Shown piece by piece: positions 1 to 5,366 of a stretch of DNA of 5,366 nucleotides. Both the position numbers and the translations under genes were made by a program. Each line of letters opens with the position of its first letter. Position 1 is the stretch's first letter. Under the pieces are notes generated by a model. That model made no database searches, was not told where the DNA came from, and saw only the letters and a list, made by a program, of their open reading frames with translations. The stretch is from an uncultured Porphyromonas sp. (GTDB taxonomy: Bacteria; Bacteroidota; Bacteroidia; Bacteroidales; Porphyromonadaceae), in NCBI GenBank assembly GCA_927910985.1, contig CAKMOP010000086.1, forward strand, positions 1 to 5,366, written 5' to 3'.

Positions 1-114
1 ATACTGACCAAGATTAGTATTCTTCATCTCAGCCTCCAGCTGCTCACGCACCTTGGCCTCCTTGCCGCTGACGGCTCGGAGCACATAGAATCTCTTTTCT
101 GCTACTTCAGTCAT
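1..114 (-). CDS. nusG: Transcription termination/antitermination factor NusG, N-terminal part only
   Basis: The reading frame starts at ATG 114-112 and stays open to the window edge, giving 38 codons that begin MTEVAEKRFYVLRAVSGKEA. The pattern of a short acidic start, then FYVLRAVSGKEAKVREQLEAE and NTNLGQY, is the start of the NGN domain of NusG, the RNA polymerase elongation factor that also couples transcription to translation. The aromatic/VLRAVSGKE strand-turn is typical of the Bacteroidota form. It lies 24 bases after the secE stop on the same strand, the usual secE-nusG order, and is probably cotranscribed with it. No Shine-Dalgarno sequence is visible, as is common in this phylum. The C-terminal KOW domain lies outside the window. 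Identification is by motif and context, and both agree. Confidence 0.93.
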   Translation of the reverse strand, partial: MTEVAEKRFYVLRAVSGKEAKVREQLEAEMKNTNLGQY

Positions 115-138
115 GATGGGGAAGGGTCTCAGCGAAGC

Positions 139-321
139 TTAGGCTCCGATACGGCTATACACAAAACCAAGGATGGTCTCAAAAGTCTTGTCCATCCCTA
201 AAACGACCAGAGCGATGATGAGGGAAGCAACCATCACCACCACGGCACTATTGGTGAGCTCTGAACTTGACGGCCAGGACACCTTCTGTGTAAGCTCGAC
301 ATACGAGGCGCTGAAAAGCAC
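139..321 (-). CDS. secE: Preprotein translocase subunit SecE, apparently frame-disrupted near its N-terminus
   Basis: SecE is the small inner-membrane subunit that clamps SecY in the Sec translocon. As the sequence stands, the frame can start only at GTG 321-319, giving 60 residues. The conserved amphipathic helix end and hinge VELTQKVSWPSSSELTNSAV is at about residues 8-27, followed by one membrane segment (about 28-44, VVVMVASLIIALVVLGM). The family is usually a few residues longer, with a basic N-terminal stretch. That stretch is present, but in another frame: ATG 347-345 reads MSFIKRVGG and then runs into six G (326-321). One extra G would join it to VLFSASYVEL. Read as is, the ATG frame closes at 236-234. 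The ATG has an A-rich leader and starts 14 bases after tRNA-Trp, so I suspect 139-347 is the true gene, with either a sequence error or a real indel. The SecE identity is firm; the start is not. Confidence 0.85.
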   Translation of the reverse strand: MLFSASYVELTQKVSWPSSSELTNSAVVVMVASLIIALVVLGMDKTFETILGFVYSRIGA

Positions 322-361
322 CCCCCTACTCTCTTGATGAAACTCATTATCGTTTTCTATT

Positions 362-437
362 TGGCACGGGTTGAGAGACTCGAACTCCCGACACCTGGTT
401 TTGGAGACCAGTGCTCTACCAACTGAGCTAAACCCGT
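362..437 (-). tRNA. tRNA-Trp (anticodon CCA)
   Basis: A complete cloverleaf of 76 bases including an encoded CCA end. The acceptor stem ACGGGTT/AACCCGT pairs perfectly. The D stem is GCTC/GAGC and the anticodon stem is CTGGT/ACCAG around loop CTCCAAA, giving anticodon CCA. The T stem is GGGAG/CTCTC with one G-T pair, and its loop is TTCGAGT. The discriminator base is G at 365, followed by CCA at 364-362. Its position between tuf and secE is the common Bacteroidota arrangement, and it is probably cut out of the same long transcript. Confidence 0.97.
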
Positions 438-444
438 AGAAGAG

Positions 445-477
445 GGGGCAGACGGGACGAGCGTCTCGTCTGTCCCC
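445..477 (-). other. Imperfect hairpin between tuf and tRNA-Trp
   Basis: GGGG-CAGACG (445-454) pairs with CGTCTG-T-CCCC (467-477), a 10-bp stem with one bulged base. The 12-base loop itself contains part of a competing inner stem, GACGAG/CTCGTC (457-461 region with 465-470), so two folds are mutually exclusive. In the direction of transcription it follows the tuf stop by about 23 bases and is followed by CTCTTCT rather than a T run. It is therefore not a good intrinsic terminator. An attenuator or a processing signal ahead of tRNA-Trp is more likely. The pairing is seen directly; the role is inferred. Confidence 0.45.
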
Positions 478-500
478 TGCTTTATGTGACTATCGGATGA

Positions 501-1688
501 TTAGTCGAGGATTTCGGTGATCTGACCCGAACCTACCGTACGGCCACCTTCACGGATAGCGAAGCGAAGACCTACGTTGCAAGCTACGGGGTAGATGAGT
601 TCGACGTTGATTTCAACGTTGTCACCAGGCATCACCATTTCCACACCTTCTGGGAGAGTGATCTCACCAGTTACGTCGAGCGTACGGATGTAGAACTGAG
701 GACGATACTTGTTGTGGAATGGCGTATGACGACCACCTTCTTCCTTCTTCAGTACGTAGACAGAAGCCTTGAAGCGAGAGTGGGGCTTTACCTGGCCAGG
801 CTTAGCGATGACCATACCACGCTTGATTTCGTTCTTATCGATACCACGGAGAAGGAGACCGACATTGTCACCAGCCTGACCTTCGTCGAGGATCTTGCGG
901 AACATTTCGACACCCGTAACGACGGACTTAAGACCTTCTGCACCGAGACCGATGATCTGGACTTCGTCACCCGTGTGGATAACGCCCGTTTCGATACGAC
1001 CCGTAGCAACCGTACCACGACCAGTGATCGAGAATACGTCTTCGACTGGCATCAGGAAGGGCTTATCGATGTCACGAGGAGGGAGTGGGATCCACGTGTC
1101 AACAGCATCCATCAGCTCCATGATCTTGTCTTCCCAGACAGGCTCACCATTGAGACCACCGAGGGCAGAACCACGGATAACAGGAGTGTTGTCACCGTCA
1201 AATTCGTAGCTGGAGAGAAGCTCACGCATATCCATTTCTACGAGCTCGAGCATTTCTTCGTCGTCGACCATGTCGCACTTGTTCATGAAGATAACAAGGC
1301 GAGGAACGTTTACCTGGCGAGCGAGAAGCACGTGTTCGCGCGTCTGAGGCATAGGACCATCCGTAGCAGCTACTACGATGATAGCACCGTCCATCTGAGC
1401 AGCACCCGTAACCATGTTCTTCACATAGTCAGCGTGACCTGGGCAGTCAACGTGAGCGTAGTGACGGTTAGCCGTTTCGTACTCGACGTGTGACGTGTTG
1501 ATCGTGATACCACGTTCCTTTTCTTCAGGAGCATTGTCGATGGAGTCGAACGAACGGAGTTCGGAGAGACCCTTCTTAGCAAGCACCGTCGTGATTGCTG
1601 CGGTAAGGGTCGTCTTACCGTGGTCGACGTGACCGATCGTACCAATGTTTACGTGTGGTTTCGATCTGTTAAATGTTTCTTTAGCCAT
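501..1688 (-). CDS. tuf: Translation elongation factor EF-Tu
   Basis: A complete 395-residue EF-Tu, the usual length for Bacteroidota. It carries aminoacyl-tRNA to the ribosomal A site as a GTP complex. All GTPase motifs are present: G1 GHVDHGKT at 19-26, G2 RGIT at 59-62, G3 DCPGH at 81-85 with the catalytic His85, G4 NKCD at 136-139 and G5 SAL at 174-176. Domain 2 begins near 205 ([20 protein letters not shown]). Domain 3 near 305 contains the conserved GGRHTPF and ends GQITEILD. The start at ATG 1688-1686 gives the standard [20 protein letters not shown]. Arg codons are mostly CGT, consistent with a highly expressed gene. It lies between tRNA-Thr and tRNA-Trp and is followed by secE and nusG. 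The upstream bases are A/T-rich with no Shine-Dalgarno sequence. Nothing in it looks truncated or unusual. Confidence 0.99.
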   Translation of the reverse strand: MAKETFNRSKPHVNIGTIGHVDHGKTTLTAAITTVLAKKGLSELRSFDSIDNAPEEKERGITINTSHVEYETANRHYAHVDCPGHADYVKNMVTGAAQMDGAIIVVAATDGPMPQTREHVLLARQVNVPRLVIFMNKCDMVDDEEMLELVEMDMRELLSSYEFDGDNTPVIRGSALGGLNGEPVWEDKIMELMDAVDTWIPLPPRDIDKPFLMPVEDVFSITGRGTVATGRIETGVIHTGDEVQIIGLGAEGLKSVVTGVEMFRKILDEGQAGDNVGLLLRGIDKNEIKRGMVIAKPGQVKPHSRFKASVYVLKKEEGGRHTPFHNKYRPQFYIRTLDVTGEITLPEGVEMVMPGDNVEINVELIYPVACNVGLRFAIREGGRTVGSGQITEILD

Positions 1689-1759
1689 AACTAAAATTAT
1701 CTATTCTTAAGAAATACTTCGTTGTATTCTGCGCGTATCACTACGTCGACACCAACAAG

Positions 1760-1831
<72 letters not shown>

Positions 1832-1848
1832 TTGTTGTCTACGTGTGG

Positions 1849-1868
1849 GAAGAAGACGCCTCTTCTTC
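1849..1868 (-). other. Stem-loop in the tRNA-Thr/tuf leader
   Basis: An exact 8-bp inverted repeat, GAAGAAGA (1849-1856) and TCTTCTTC (1861-1868), encloses a 4-base loop. It lies between the promoter and tRNA-Thr, about 18 bases upstream of the mature tRNA 5' end, in transcribed leader. It may help processing or stabilise the leader. No T run follows, so it is not a terminator. Confidence 0.5.
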
Positions 1869-1882
1869 TCGTCAAGCGAGTC

Positions 1883-1894
1883 CTTAGCGCTAAG
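1883..1894. repeat. 12-bp perfect palindrome in the tuf leader
   Basis: CTTAGCGCTAAG is a perfect 12-bp palindrome placed about 15-25 bases downstream of the expected transcription start of the tRNA-Thr/tuf unit. It could be a dimeric repressor or activator site, or simply a small hairpin in the leader RNA. The sequence does not decide between these. Confidence 0.4.
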
Positions 1895-1914
1895 TCTTCC
1901 CGCTAATTCGGTTG

Positions 1915-1946
1915 CAAATATACGCACTTTCTTGAATATACCAAAA
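1915..1946 (-). promoter_or_regulatory. Bacteroidota-type promoter of the tRNA-Thr-tuf-tRNA-Trp-secE-nusG unit
   Basis: On the minus strand, the -33 element TTTG (complement of 1942-1945) is followed by a 19-base spacer and then TATATTTG (complement of 1915-1922). This matches the known Bacteroidota primary-sigma consensus TTTG-N19-21-TAnnTTTG exactly. The predicted start is near 1907-1910, giving a leader of about 77 bases before tRNA-Thr. I see no equally good promoter nearer to tuf, so the unit probably starts here. Confidence 0.85.
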
Positions 1947-2209
1947 CAAGCACTGCGAGGCGATGATTTTCCTGCTACTTAACCTCCCTACACACCCCGT
2001 CTAACTCACCGCATATATATAAAGGTACGCGCGCGTAGAGAAGAAGCTCCCACACCCCTAAGTCCAGACAACGTCTCTCCCCTAATGCGCAAATAGCCTC
2101 CAAAAGGCTCCGACAGCAGGGAGATATGAGCAGGTGAAGCATCTCCGCTGAGTCTTCCCCACCGACCATCCGAAGCCCACAAGCGAACCCATATACGTCG
2201 GCTTTCTCT

Positions 2210-2297
2210 ACCTATATTGCTTCACGCTCCGACCTATATTGGTTCTCTTATCGACCTATATTGCTTGGCACAGCGACCTATATTACTTCGAGGGCGG
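2210..2297 (+). repeat. Four tandem 22-bp direct repeats (ACCTATATTGCTT-N7-CG)
   Basis: Units begin at 2210, 2232, 2254 and 2276, an exact 22-bp period. The first nine bases, ACCTATATT, are identical in all four. The next four are GCTT, GGTT, GCTT and ACTT. Seven variable bases follow, and the first three units end in CG. A degenerate unit, ACCCATATACG, may lie at 2187, 23 bases before the first. The conserved-core/variable-spacer design with a period of about two helical turns resembles a binding-site array. A minisatellite inside a small mobile element is the alternative; Porphyromonas gingivalis is known to carry a MITE with 23-bp tandem repeats (BrickBuilt). The repeats are certain; the function is unknown. 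Confidence 0.9.
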
Positions 2298-2313
2298 AGC
2301 AATATAGGTCGCT
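2272..2313. repeat. Long inverted repeat formed by the last direct repeat and a fifth, inverted copy
   Basis: AGCGACCTATATTACTTCG (2272-2290) faces CGGAGCAATATAGGTCGCT (2295-2313) across the loop AGGG. This gives a 19-bp stem with one A-C mismatch and one T-G pair. The right arm carries the repeat core in reverse orientation. Neither side is followed by a T run, so it is not a conventional terminator. It could be a REP- or MITE-like end, a cruciform, or an RNA hairpin if transcribed. Confidence 0.9.
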
Positions 2314-2477
2314 ACGCAAACAATTATTCGCCCCGTACACACACATTCAAAGAGAGATGCCCCCCAGCTTCAGGGAGCGTACCAAGCGCCTCAAGTAAGG
2401 CTTGACACAGTGAGCTTGACACCGCACCGAGGTGCTGTACACCTGGAGCGAACAAGCAGAGAATAGCACCTTTTCCC

Positions 2478-2485
2478 TAACTTTG
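2478..2485 (+). promoter_or_regulatory. Probable -7 element of the ruvA promoter
   Basis: TAACTTTG matches the Bacteroidota -7 consensus TAnnTTTG. It predicts a start near 2490-2493 and a leader of about 35 bases before the ruvA ATG. No clear TTTG -33 element is found 19-21 bases upstream, where the sequence is AGC-rich, so this promoter may be weak or activator-dependent. Confidence 0.6.
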
Positions 2486-2526
2486 CTCCCCAGAGAATAC
2501 AAAGCAAAATCCCCTAAAGATTATAG

Positions 2527-3147
2527 ATGATCGCTTACCTTCGTGGTGTATACACGGAGCTCACCCCCACAGCCGTCCTCGTCGAGTGCGCAGGTGTGGG
2601 CTACTCCGTCGCCATCTCCTTGACTACCTATACGGCTCTCTCGGGCAAGAAAGAGGGCAAAATCCTCATCACCGAAATCATACGCGAAGATGCGCACCTG
2701 CTCTACGGCTTCGCCACCACAGCAGAGCAAGAGCTCTTCCGCCACCTGATGAGCGTCTCGGGTGTAGGGCCAAATACCGCGCGTATCATCCTCAGCTCCT
2801 ACCCCCCCAATGAGCTGACGAGCATCATCACCCTCGGACAAATCGAGCCGCTCAAGGCAATTAAGGGCATTGGGCTCAAGACAGCACAGCGCATCCTCGT
2901 GGATCTGAGGGGCAAACTTCCCGCACTCGACGAAGGCGACAGCCCAATGACGACCATCTCCACCAGCACGAGCCGTGGGGTGAAGGTACAGCCACTGGAG
3001 AGCACCACCCCACAGGAGGCGGTGAGTGCACTGAAGATGCTCGGCTATCCCGAAGCTGCGGCGCAGAAGGTCGTGCGCCAACTCATCGCTTCCGACCCGA
3101 CGATTAGCGTCGAGGAGCTCATCAAGCAGGGGCTCAAGCTCCTCTAA
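2527..3147 (+). CDS. ruvA: Holliday junction branch migration protein RuvA
   Basis: A complete 206-residue RuvA, close to the family length of about 200. The tetramer binds four-way DNA junctions and loads the RuvB motor during recombination and repair. The N-terminal OB fold spans about 1-63, starting MIAYLRGVY and ending with REDAHLLYGF (53-62). Glu54 and Asp55 correspond to the acidic pin of the E. coli protein. Two helix-hairpin-helix motifs follow, SGVGPNTA (78-85) and KGIGLKTAQRI (113-123). A flexible Ser/Thr-rich linker (about 138-155) leads to the C-terminal RuvB-binding helices, where EAVSALKMLGY at about 163-173 is the usual pattern. The ATG at 2527 gives the standard RuvA start. 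It is followed after 20 bases by sprA on the same strand, a pairing common in Bacteroidota. ruvB and ruvC are not in the window. Confidence 0.98.
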   Translation: MIAYLRGVYTELTPTAVLVECAGVGYSVAISLTTYTALSGKKEGKILITEIIREDAHLLYGFATTAEQELFRHLMSVSGVGPNTARIILSSYPPNELTSIITLGQIEPLKAIKGIGLKTAQRILVDLRGKLPALDEGDSPMTTISTSTSRGVKVQPLESTTPQEAVSALKMLGYPEAAAQKVVRQLIASDPTISVEELIKQGLKLL

Positions 3148-3167
3148 CGAGCGTGGCACACGGGTGG

Positions 3168-5366
3168 ATGACACGGACTATCCGCCACCTACTGGGAAGC
3201 CTCCTTCTCAGTATGGTGCTTGCCTGCGTCCCCACCGCCCGAGCCACCACACGCACACTCGTCGACAGCCTCGCCAGAGCGGGGAGCACCCTTCACTCAG
3301 CCTCCTCTTCCGTCTTAGAGACGCGCTTCGTCTACGACCCGAAGAGCGACCGCTACCTGCTGACGACCTTCCTCGATGGGAAGCCCTTCGGCACCCCCAC
3401 ACCCTACACCTTCACCGAATACCTTCGCTACCAAAGTCGTCAGGGACAAGCCCGCTACTGGGACACACTCAATACCCCACCCCCAGCGACCTCTCTCCGC
3501 GCAGGGAAAGCACCTACGCGCCAGGGAAAGCGCACCTTCATCGACCACATCTTCGGTCCTGGAGGGCTGCGTCTCAAGCTCCAGGGACAAGCCGACCTCT
3601 CTGCCGGTGGGAAGACCATCCACTCCGACAATCCGGCACTTCCTCAGAGCGCACGTAGGCAGACCTACTTCGACTTCGATGAGAAGATTCAAGCAGGCGT
3701 GCAAGCCTCCTTAGGAACGAAGCTACAGACGGGACTGAATTACAACAGCACCTCCACCTTCGACTTCGCCGCCAAGCGCCTCCGCCTGGCCTTCGAGGGC
3801 GAAGAAGACGATATCATCAAGCTCATCGAGGTAGGGAACGTCTCGATGAATCCGCGCAACAGCCTCATCTCGGGCGGCGGGTCACTCTTCGGCCTGCATA
3901 CCAAGCTACAATTAGGGCGGCTGGAAGCTGACCTGCTCCTCAGCCAGCAGCGCACCGAGAGTCGCCGAGCCTCGAGCCGTGGAGGGGAGCAGACAGAGCC
4001 CTTCGAGTTATCGGCTTCCAGTTACGATGCCCTGCGGCACTTCTTCCTCAGCGACTTCTTCCGCACGCAGTACGACCGTGCGCTAAGCAGCCTTCCCTAT
4101 GTGCGCACCTCCGTCCAGATCACGCGCCTCGAGGTGTGGGTCACCAATCGCCGTGGTCGCTTTGATGACGCACGCGATGTAGCGGCCTTCGCTGACCTTG
4201 GCGAGCCCCAGAGACTACACAACAGCTTCATCCAGCCCTCAGCACCCACCTTCCCTGTACCAGCGAACAGCGCCAATAGTCTTTATGCCGACCTCACCTC
4301 CTCCCCCACCCTACGCCAGCTCTCCGCCCTGAGTACAGGACTCCCCGCCCTCCGTCCAGCCCTTGACTACGAGCGGATTGAGCGTGCGCGACGACTCTCT
4401 CCCAGCGAATATACCCTGCACAATACGCTTGGCTACATTAGCCTCACCACGCCTCTCGCCGCGGATGAAGCCCTCGCCGTCGCCTACGAATTCACCTACG
4501 AAGGCAAAGTCTATCGCGTGGGGGAATTTGCCTCCAACCAAGCGCAGAGCACGTCCTCTCTGCTCTTCGTCAAGCTCCTCAAGGGGACGGACTTCTCGCC
4601 CAAAGCCCCCACCTGGCCGCTAATGATGCGCAATGTATACCGCCTCGGTACTGGCATCACCTCCCTGCAGCGCAGTGGCTTCCAGCTGGACGTCCTCTAT
4701 CGTGATGAAGCCACGGGGCGTGCCTTACCCTACCTCCCCGATGGACCTCTGAAGGGGAAGCAGCTCCTCCACATCCTCGGTCTGGATCGACTGGACTCCC
4801 AGCAAGAGGCGCACAGCGATGGCCGCTTTGACTTCGTGGAGGGCTACACGATACGCTCCAGCGAAGGGCTGGTATTCTTCCCCACTACGGAGCCTTTTGG
4901 TACCACACTCACCTCCGCTCTGGGGGGAGGAAGCTGGGCGAGCCGCTACGCCTTCCCCGAGCTCTATACGATGACCGTCGTCGAAGCTGCTCAGCGGTCA
5001 GAGAAGAACAAATACTATCTCCGAGGAACCTACCGCGCTACCACCGCTGGAGAGATTGCCCTCGGTGCGGTAAATATTGCTCCGGGCTCGGTACGTGTCA
5101 CTGCTGGCGGTGCGCCACTGACCGAAGGTATCGACTACACCGTAGACTACACCATCGGGCGTGTCAAGATCCTCAACCGCCAGCTCCTTGACGCCAAGAC
5201 CCCCATTGAGGTAAGCCTGCACGGCGGAGATGGGCTCAGCCAGCAGCGCAAGACCCTCGTAGGGCTTGACCTCAACTACCGCTTCTCCCCCGACCTGCGT
5301 CTCGGGGCGACCTTGATGCACTTCTCCGAACTGCCGCTGACGACGAAGGCAGCTCTCGGACAAGAG
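3168..5366 (+). CDS. sprA: SprA/Sov, type IX secretion outer-membrane translocon protein, N-terminal 733 residues
   Basis: The frame from ATG 3168 is open without a stop to the last base. SprA (Sov in Porphyromonas) forms the very large outer-membrane barrel through which type IX secretion cargo leaves the cell. Full proteins have about 2,400-2,500 residues, so roughly 30% is here. A signal peptide is visible: basic MTRTIRH, hydrophobic core 8-24, likely cleavage after ARA (26). SprA-type blocks follow: TYFDFDEKIQAGVQ and EGEEDDIIKLIEVGNVSMNP (about 180-230), SLFGLHTKLQLGRLEADLLLSQQ, YDALRHFFLSDFFR from Tyr286, EVWVTN at 322-327, LGYISL and AYEFTYEGKVYRVGEFA (about 421-455), GSVRVTAGG at about 641, and TLMHFSELPLTTK near the right edge. 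GTG 3153 is an alternative in-frame start, but ATG fits the signal peptide better. It is probably cotranscribed with ruvA. The SprA identity comes from remembered family motifs and the ruvA neighbour. Confidence 0.93.
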   Translation, partial: MTRTIRHLLGSLLLSMVLACVPTARATTRTLVDSLARAGSTLHSASSSVLETRFVYDPKSDRYLLTTFLDGKPFGTPTPYTFTEYLRYQSRQGQARYWDTLNTPPPATSLRAGKAPTRQGKRTFIDHIFGPGGLRLKLQGQADLSAGGKTIHSDNPALPQSARRQTYFDFDEKIQAGVQASLGTKLQTGLNYNSTSTFDFAAKRLRLAFEGEEDDIIKLIEVGNVSMNPRNSLISGGGSLFGLHTKLQLGRLEADLLLSQQRTESRRASSRGGEQTEPFELSASSYDALRHFFLSDFFRTQYDRALSSLPYVRTSVQITRLEVWVTNRRGRFDDARDVAAFADLGEPQRLHNSFIQPSAPTFPVPANSANSLYADLTSSPTLRQLSALSTGLPALRPALDYERIERARRLSPSEYTLHNTLGYISLTTPLAADEALAVAYEFTYEGKVYRVGEFASNQAQSTSSLLFVKLLKGTDFSPKAPTWPLMMRNVYRLGTGITSLQRSGFQLDVLYRDEATGRALPYLPDGPLKGKQLLHILGLDRLDSQQEAHSDGRFDFVEGYTIRSSEGLVFFPTTEPFGTTLTSALGGGSWASRYAFPELYTMTVVEAAQRSEKNKYYLRGTYRATTAGEIALGAVNIAPGSVRVTAGGAPLTEGIDYTVDYTIGRVKILNRQLLDAKTPIEVSLHGGDGLSQQRKTLVGLDLNYRFSPDLRLGATLMHFSELPLTTKAALGQE

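Larger units (their letters stand above)
1947..2477. other. Divergent intergenic region without a convincing gene
   Basis: These roughly 530 bases lie between two outward-facing promoters. The left part (about 1975-2170) is C-rich and contains alternating purine-pyrimidine tracts (2011-2037) and two weak hairpins (AGCCT/AGGCT at 2095-2109, GGAGAT/ATCTCC at 2120-2146). A 64-codon minus-strand frame (1975-2169) lacks a promoter, a ribosome site or a recognisable motif. The centre (2210-2313) holds the 22-bp repeat array and hairpin. The right part (2314-2477) has a short direct repeat, GCTTGACAC, at 2400-2408 and 2414-2422, and a small palindrome, GCACCGAGGTGC. I see no tRNA, rRNA, riboswitch or transposase remnant. 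Confidence 0.6.

Noticed and set aside
714..1493. 259-codon plus-strand open frame opposite tuf
   Set aside because: It lies wholly antisense to a highly conserved, codon-biased gene. Its composition mirrors tuf codons, and it shows no recognisable domain, promoter or ribosome site.
1975..2169. 64-codon minus-strand frame in the intergenic region
   Set aside because: No TAnnTTTG element upstream, no ribosome site, no known motif, and a Cys/Leu-rich composition without a membrane or secretion pattern. It cannot be excluded as a small gene but is not supported.
2210..2313. Possible CRISPR array
   Set aside because: The period is only 22 bp, with a 13-bp core and 7-bp variable part. CRISPR repeats and spacers are each roughly 25-40 bp, one copy is inverted, and no cas genes are present.
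2272..2330. Rho-independent terminator at the long hairpin
   Set aside because: No T run follows the stem on either strand, and no gene ends nearby in either direction.
2217..2405. 62-codon plus-strand frame across the 22-bp repeats
   Set aside because: It begins within the repeat array and its protein is low in recognisable features. It is best explained as a by-product of the repeats.
2521..3174. 217-codon minus-strand frame opposite ruvA
   Set aside because: It is a mirror frame of the well-identified ruvA. The absence of stops follows from the GC-rich codon use of ruvA, and no protein motif is visible.
3216..3230. Possible lipobox (VLAC, residues 17-20) making SprA a lipoprotein
   Set aside because: The -2 residue Leu is atypical for a lipobox, and a standard ARA cleavage site follows at 24-26. 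SprA proteins are barrel proteins with ordinary signal peptides.
3164..3658. 164-codon plus-strand frame near the start of sprA
   Set aside because: It is out of frame with sprA. The sprA frame has a signal peptide and conserved SprA blocks over the same bases, while this frame gives a Pro/Arg/Ser-rich sequence typical of an off-frame reading.

Overview
This window looks like chromosomal DNA of a Bacteroidota member, most likely Porphyromonas or a close relative. The evidence is a Bacteroidota-type EF-Tu, a SprA/Sov type IX secretion protein directly behind ruvA, promoter elements of the TTTG / TAnnTTTG type used by this phylum, and no clear Shine-Dalgarno sequences. The genus is an inference from protein style and composition. 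No database search was possible.

The left part (1-1946) is a leftward, translation-related transcription unit. From its promoter it reads tRNA-Thr(GGU), tuf (EF-Tu), tRNA-Trp(CCA), secE and the first 38 codons of nusG, which leaves the window at base 1. The promoter upstream of tRNA-Thr (1915-1946) is a textbook Bacteroidota match. The leader carries two short inverted repeats, and another hairpin separates tuf from tRNA-Trp. secE appears to be frame-disrupted at its N-terminus by a run of six G (minus strand), so that a natural ATG and the rest of the gene lie in different frames.

The middle (1947-2477) is a roughly 530-base divergent intergenic region with no convincing gene. Its main content is an array of four direct repeats with an exact 22-bp period (2210-2297). 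The last repeat folds with an inverted fifth copy into a 19-bp stem with a 4-base loop (2272-2313). There are also alternating purine-pyrimidine tracts at 2011-2037.

The right part (2478-5366) is a rightward unit. A TAACTTTG -7 element precedes ruvA (Holliday junction branch migration subunit). After a 20-base gap comes the first 733 codons of sprA/sov, the giant outer-membrane translocon barrel of the type IX secretion system, which runs off the right edge.

Nothing in the window is a clear new system. The items most worth a second look are the 22-bp repeat and hairpin element and the secE homopolymer.
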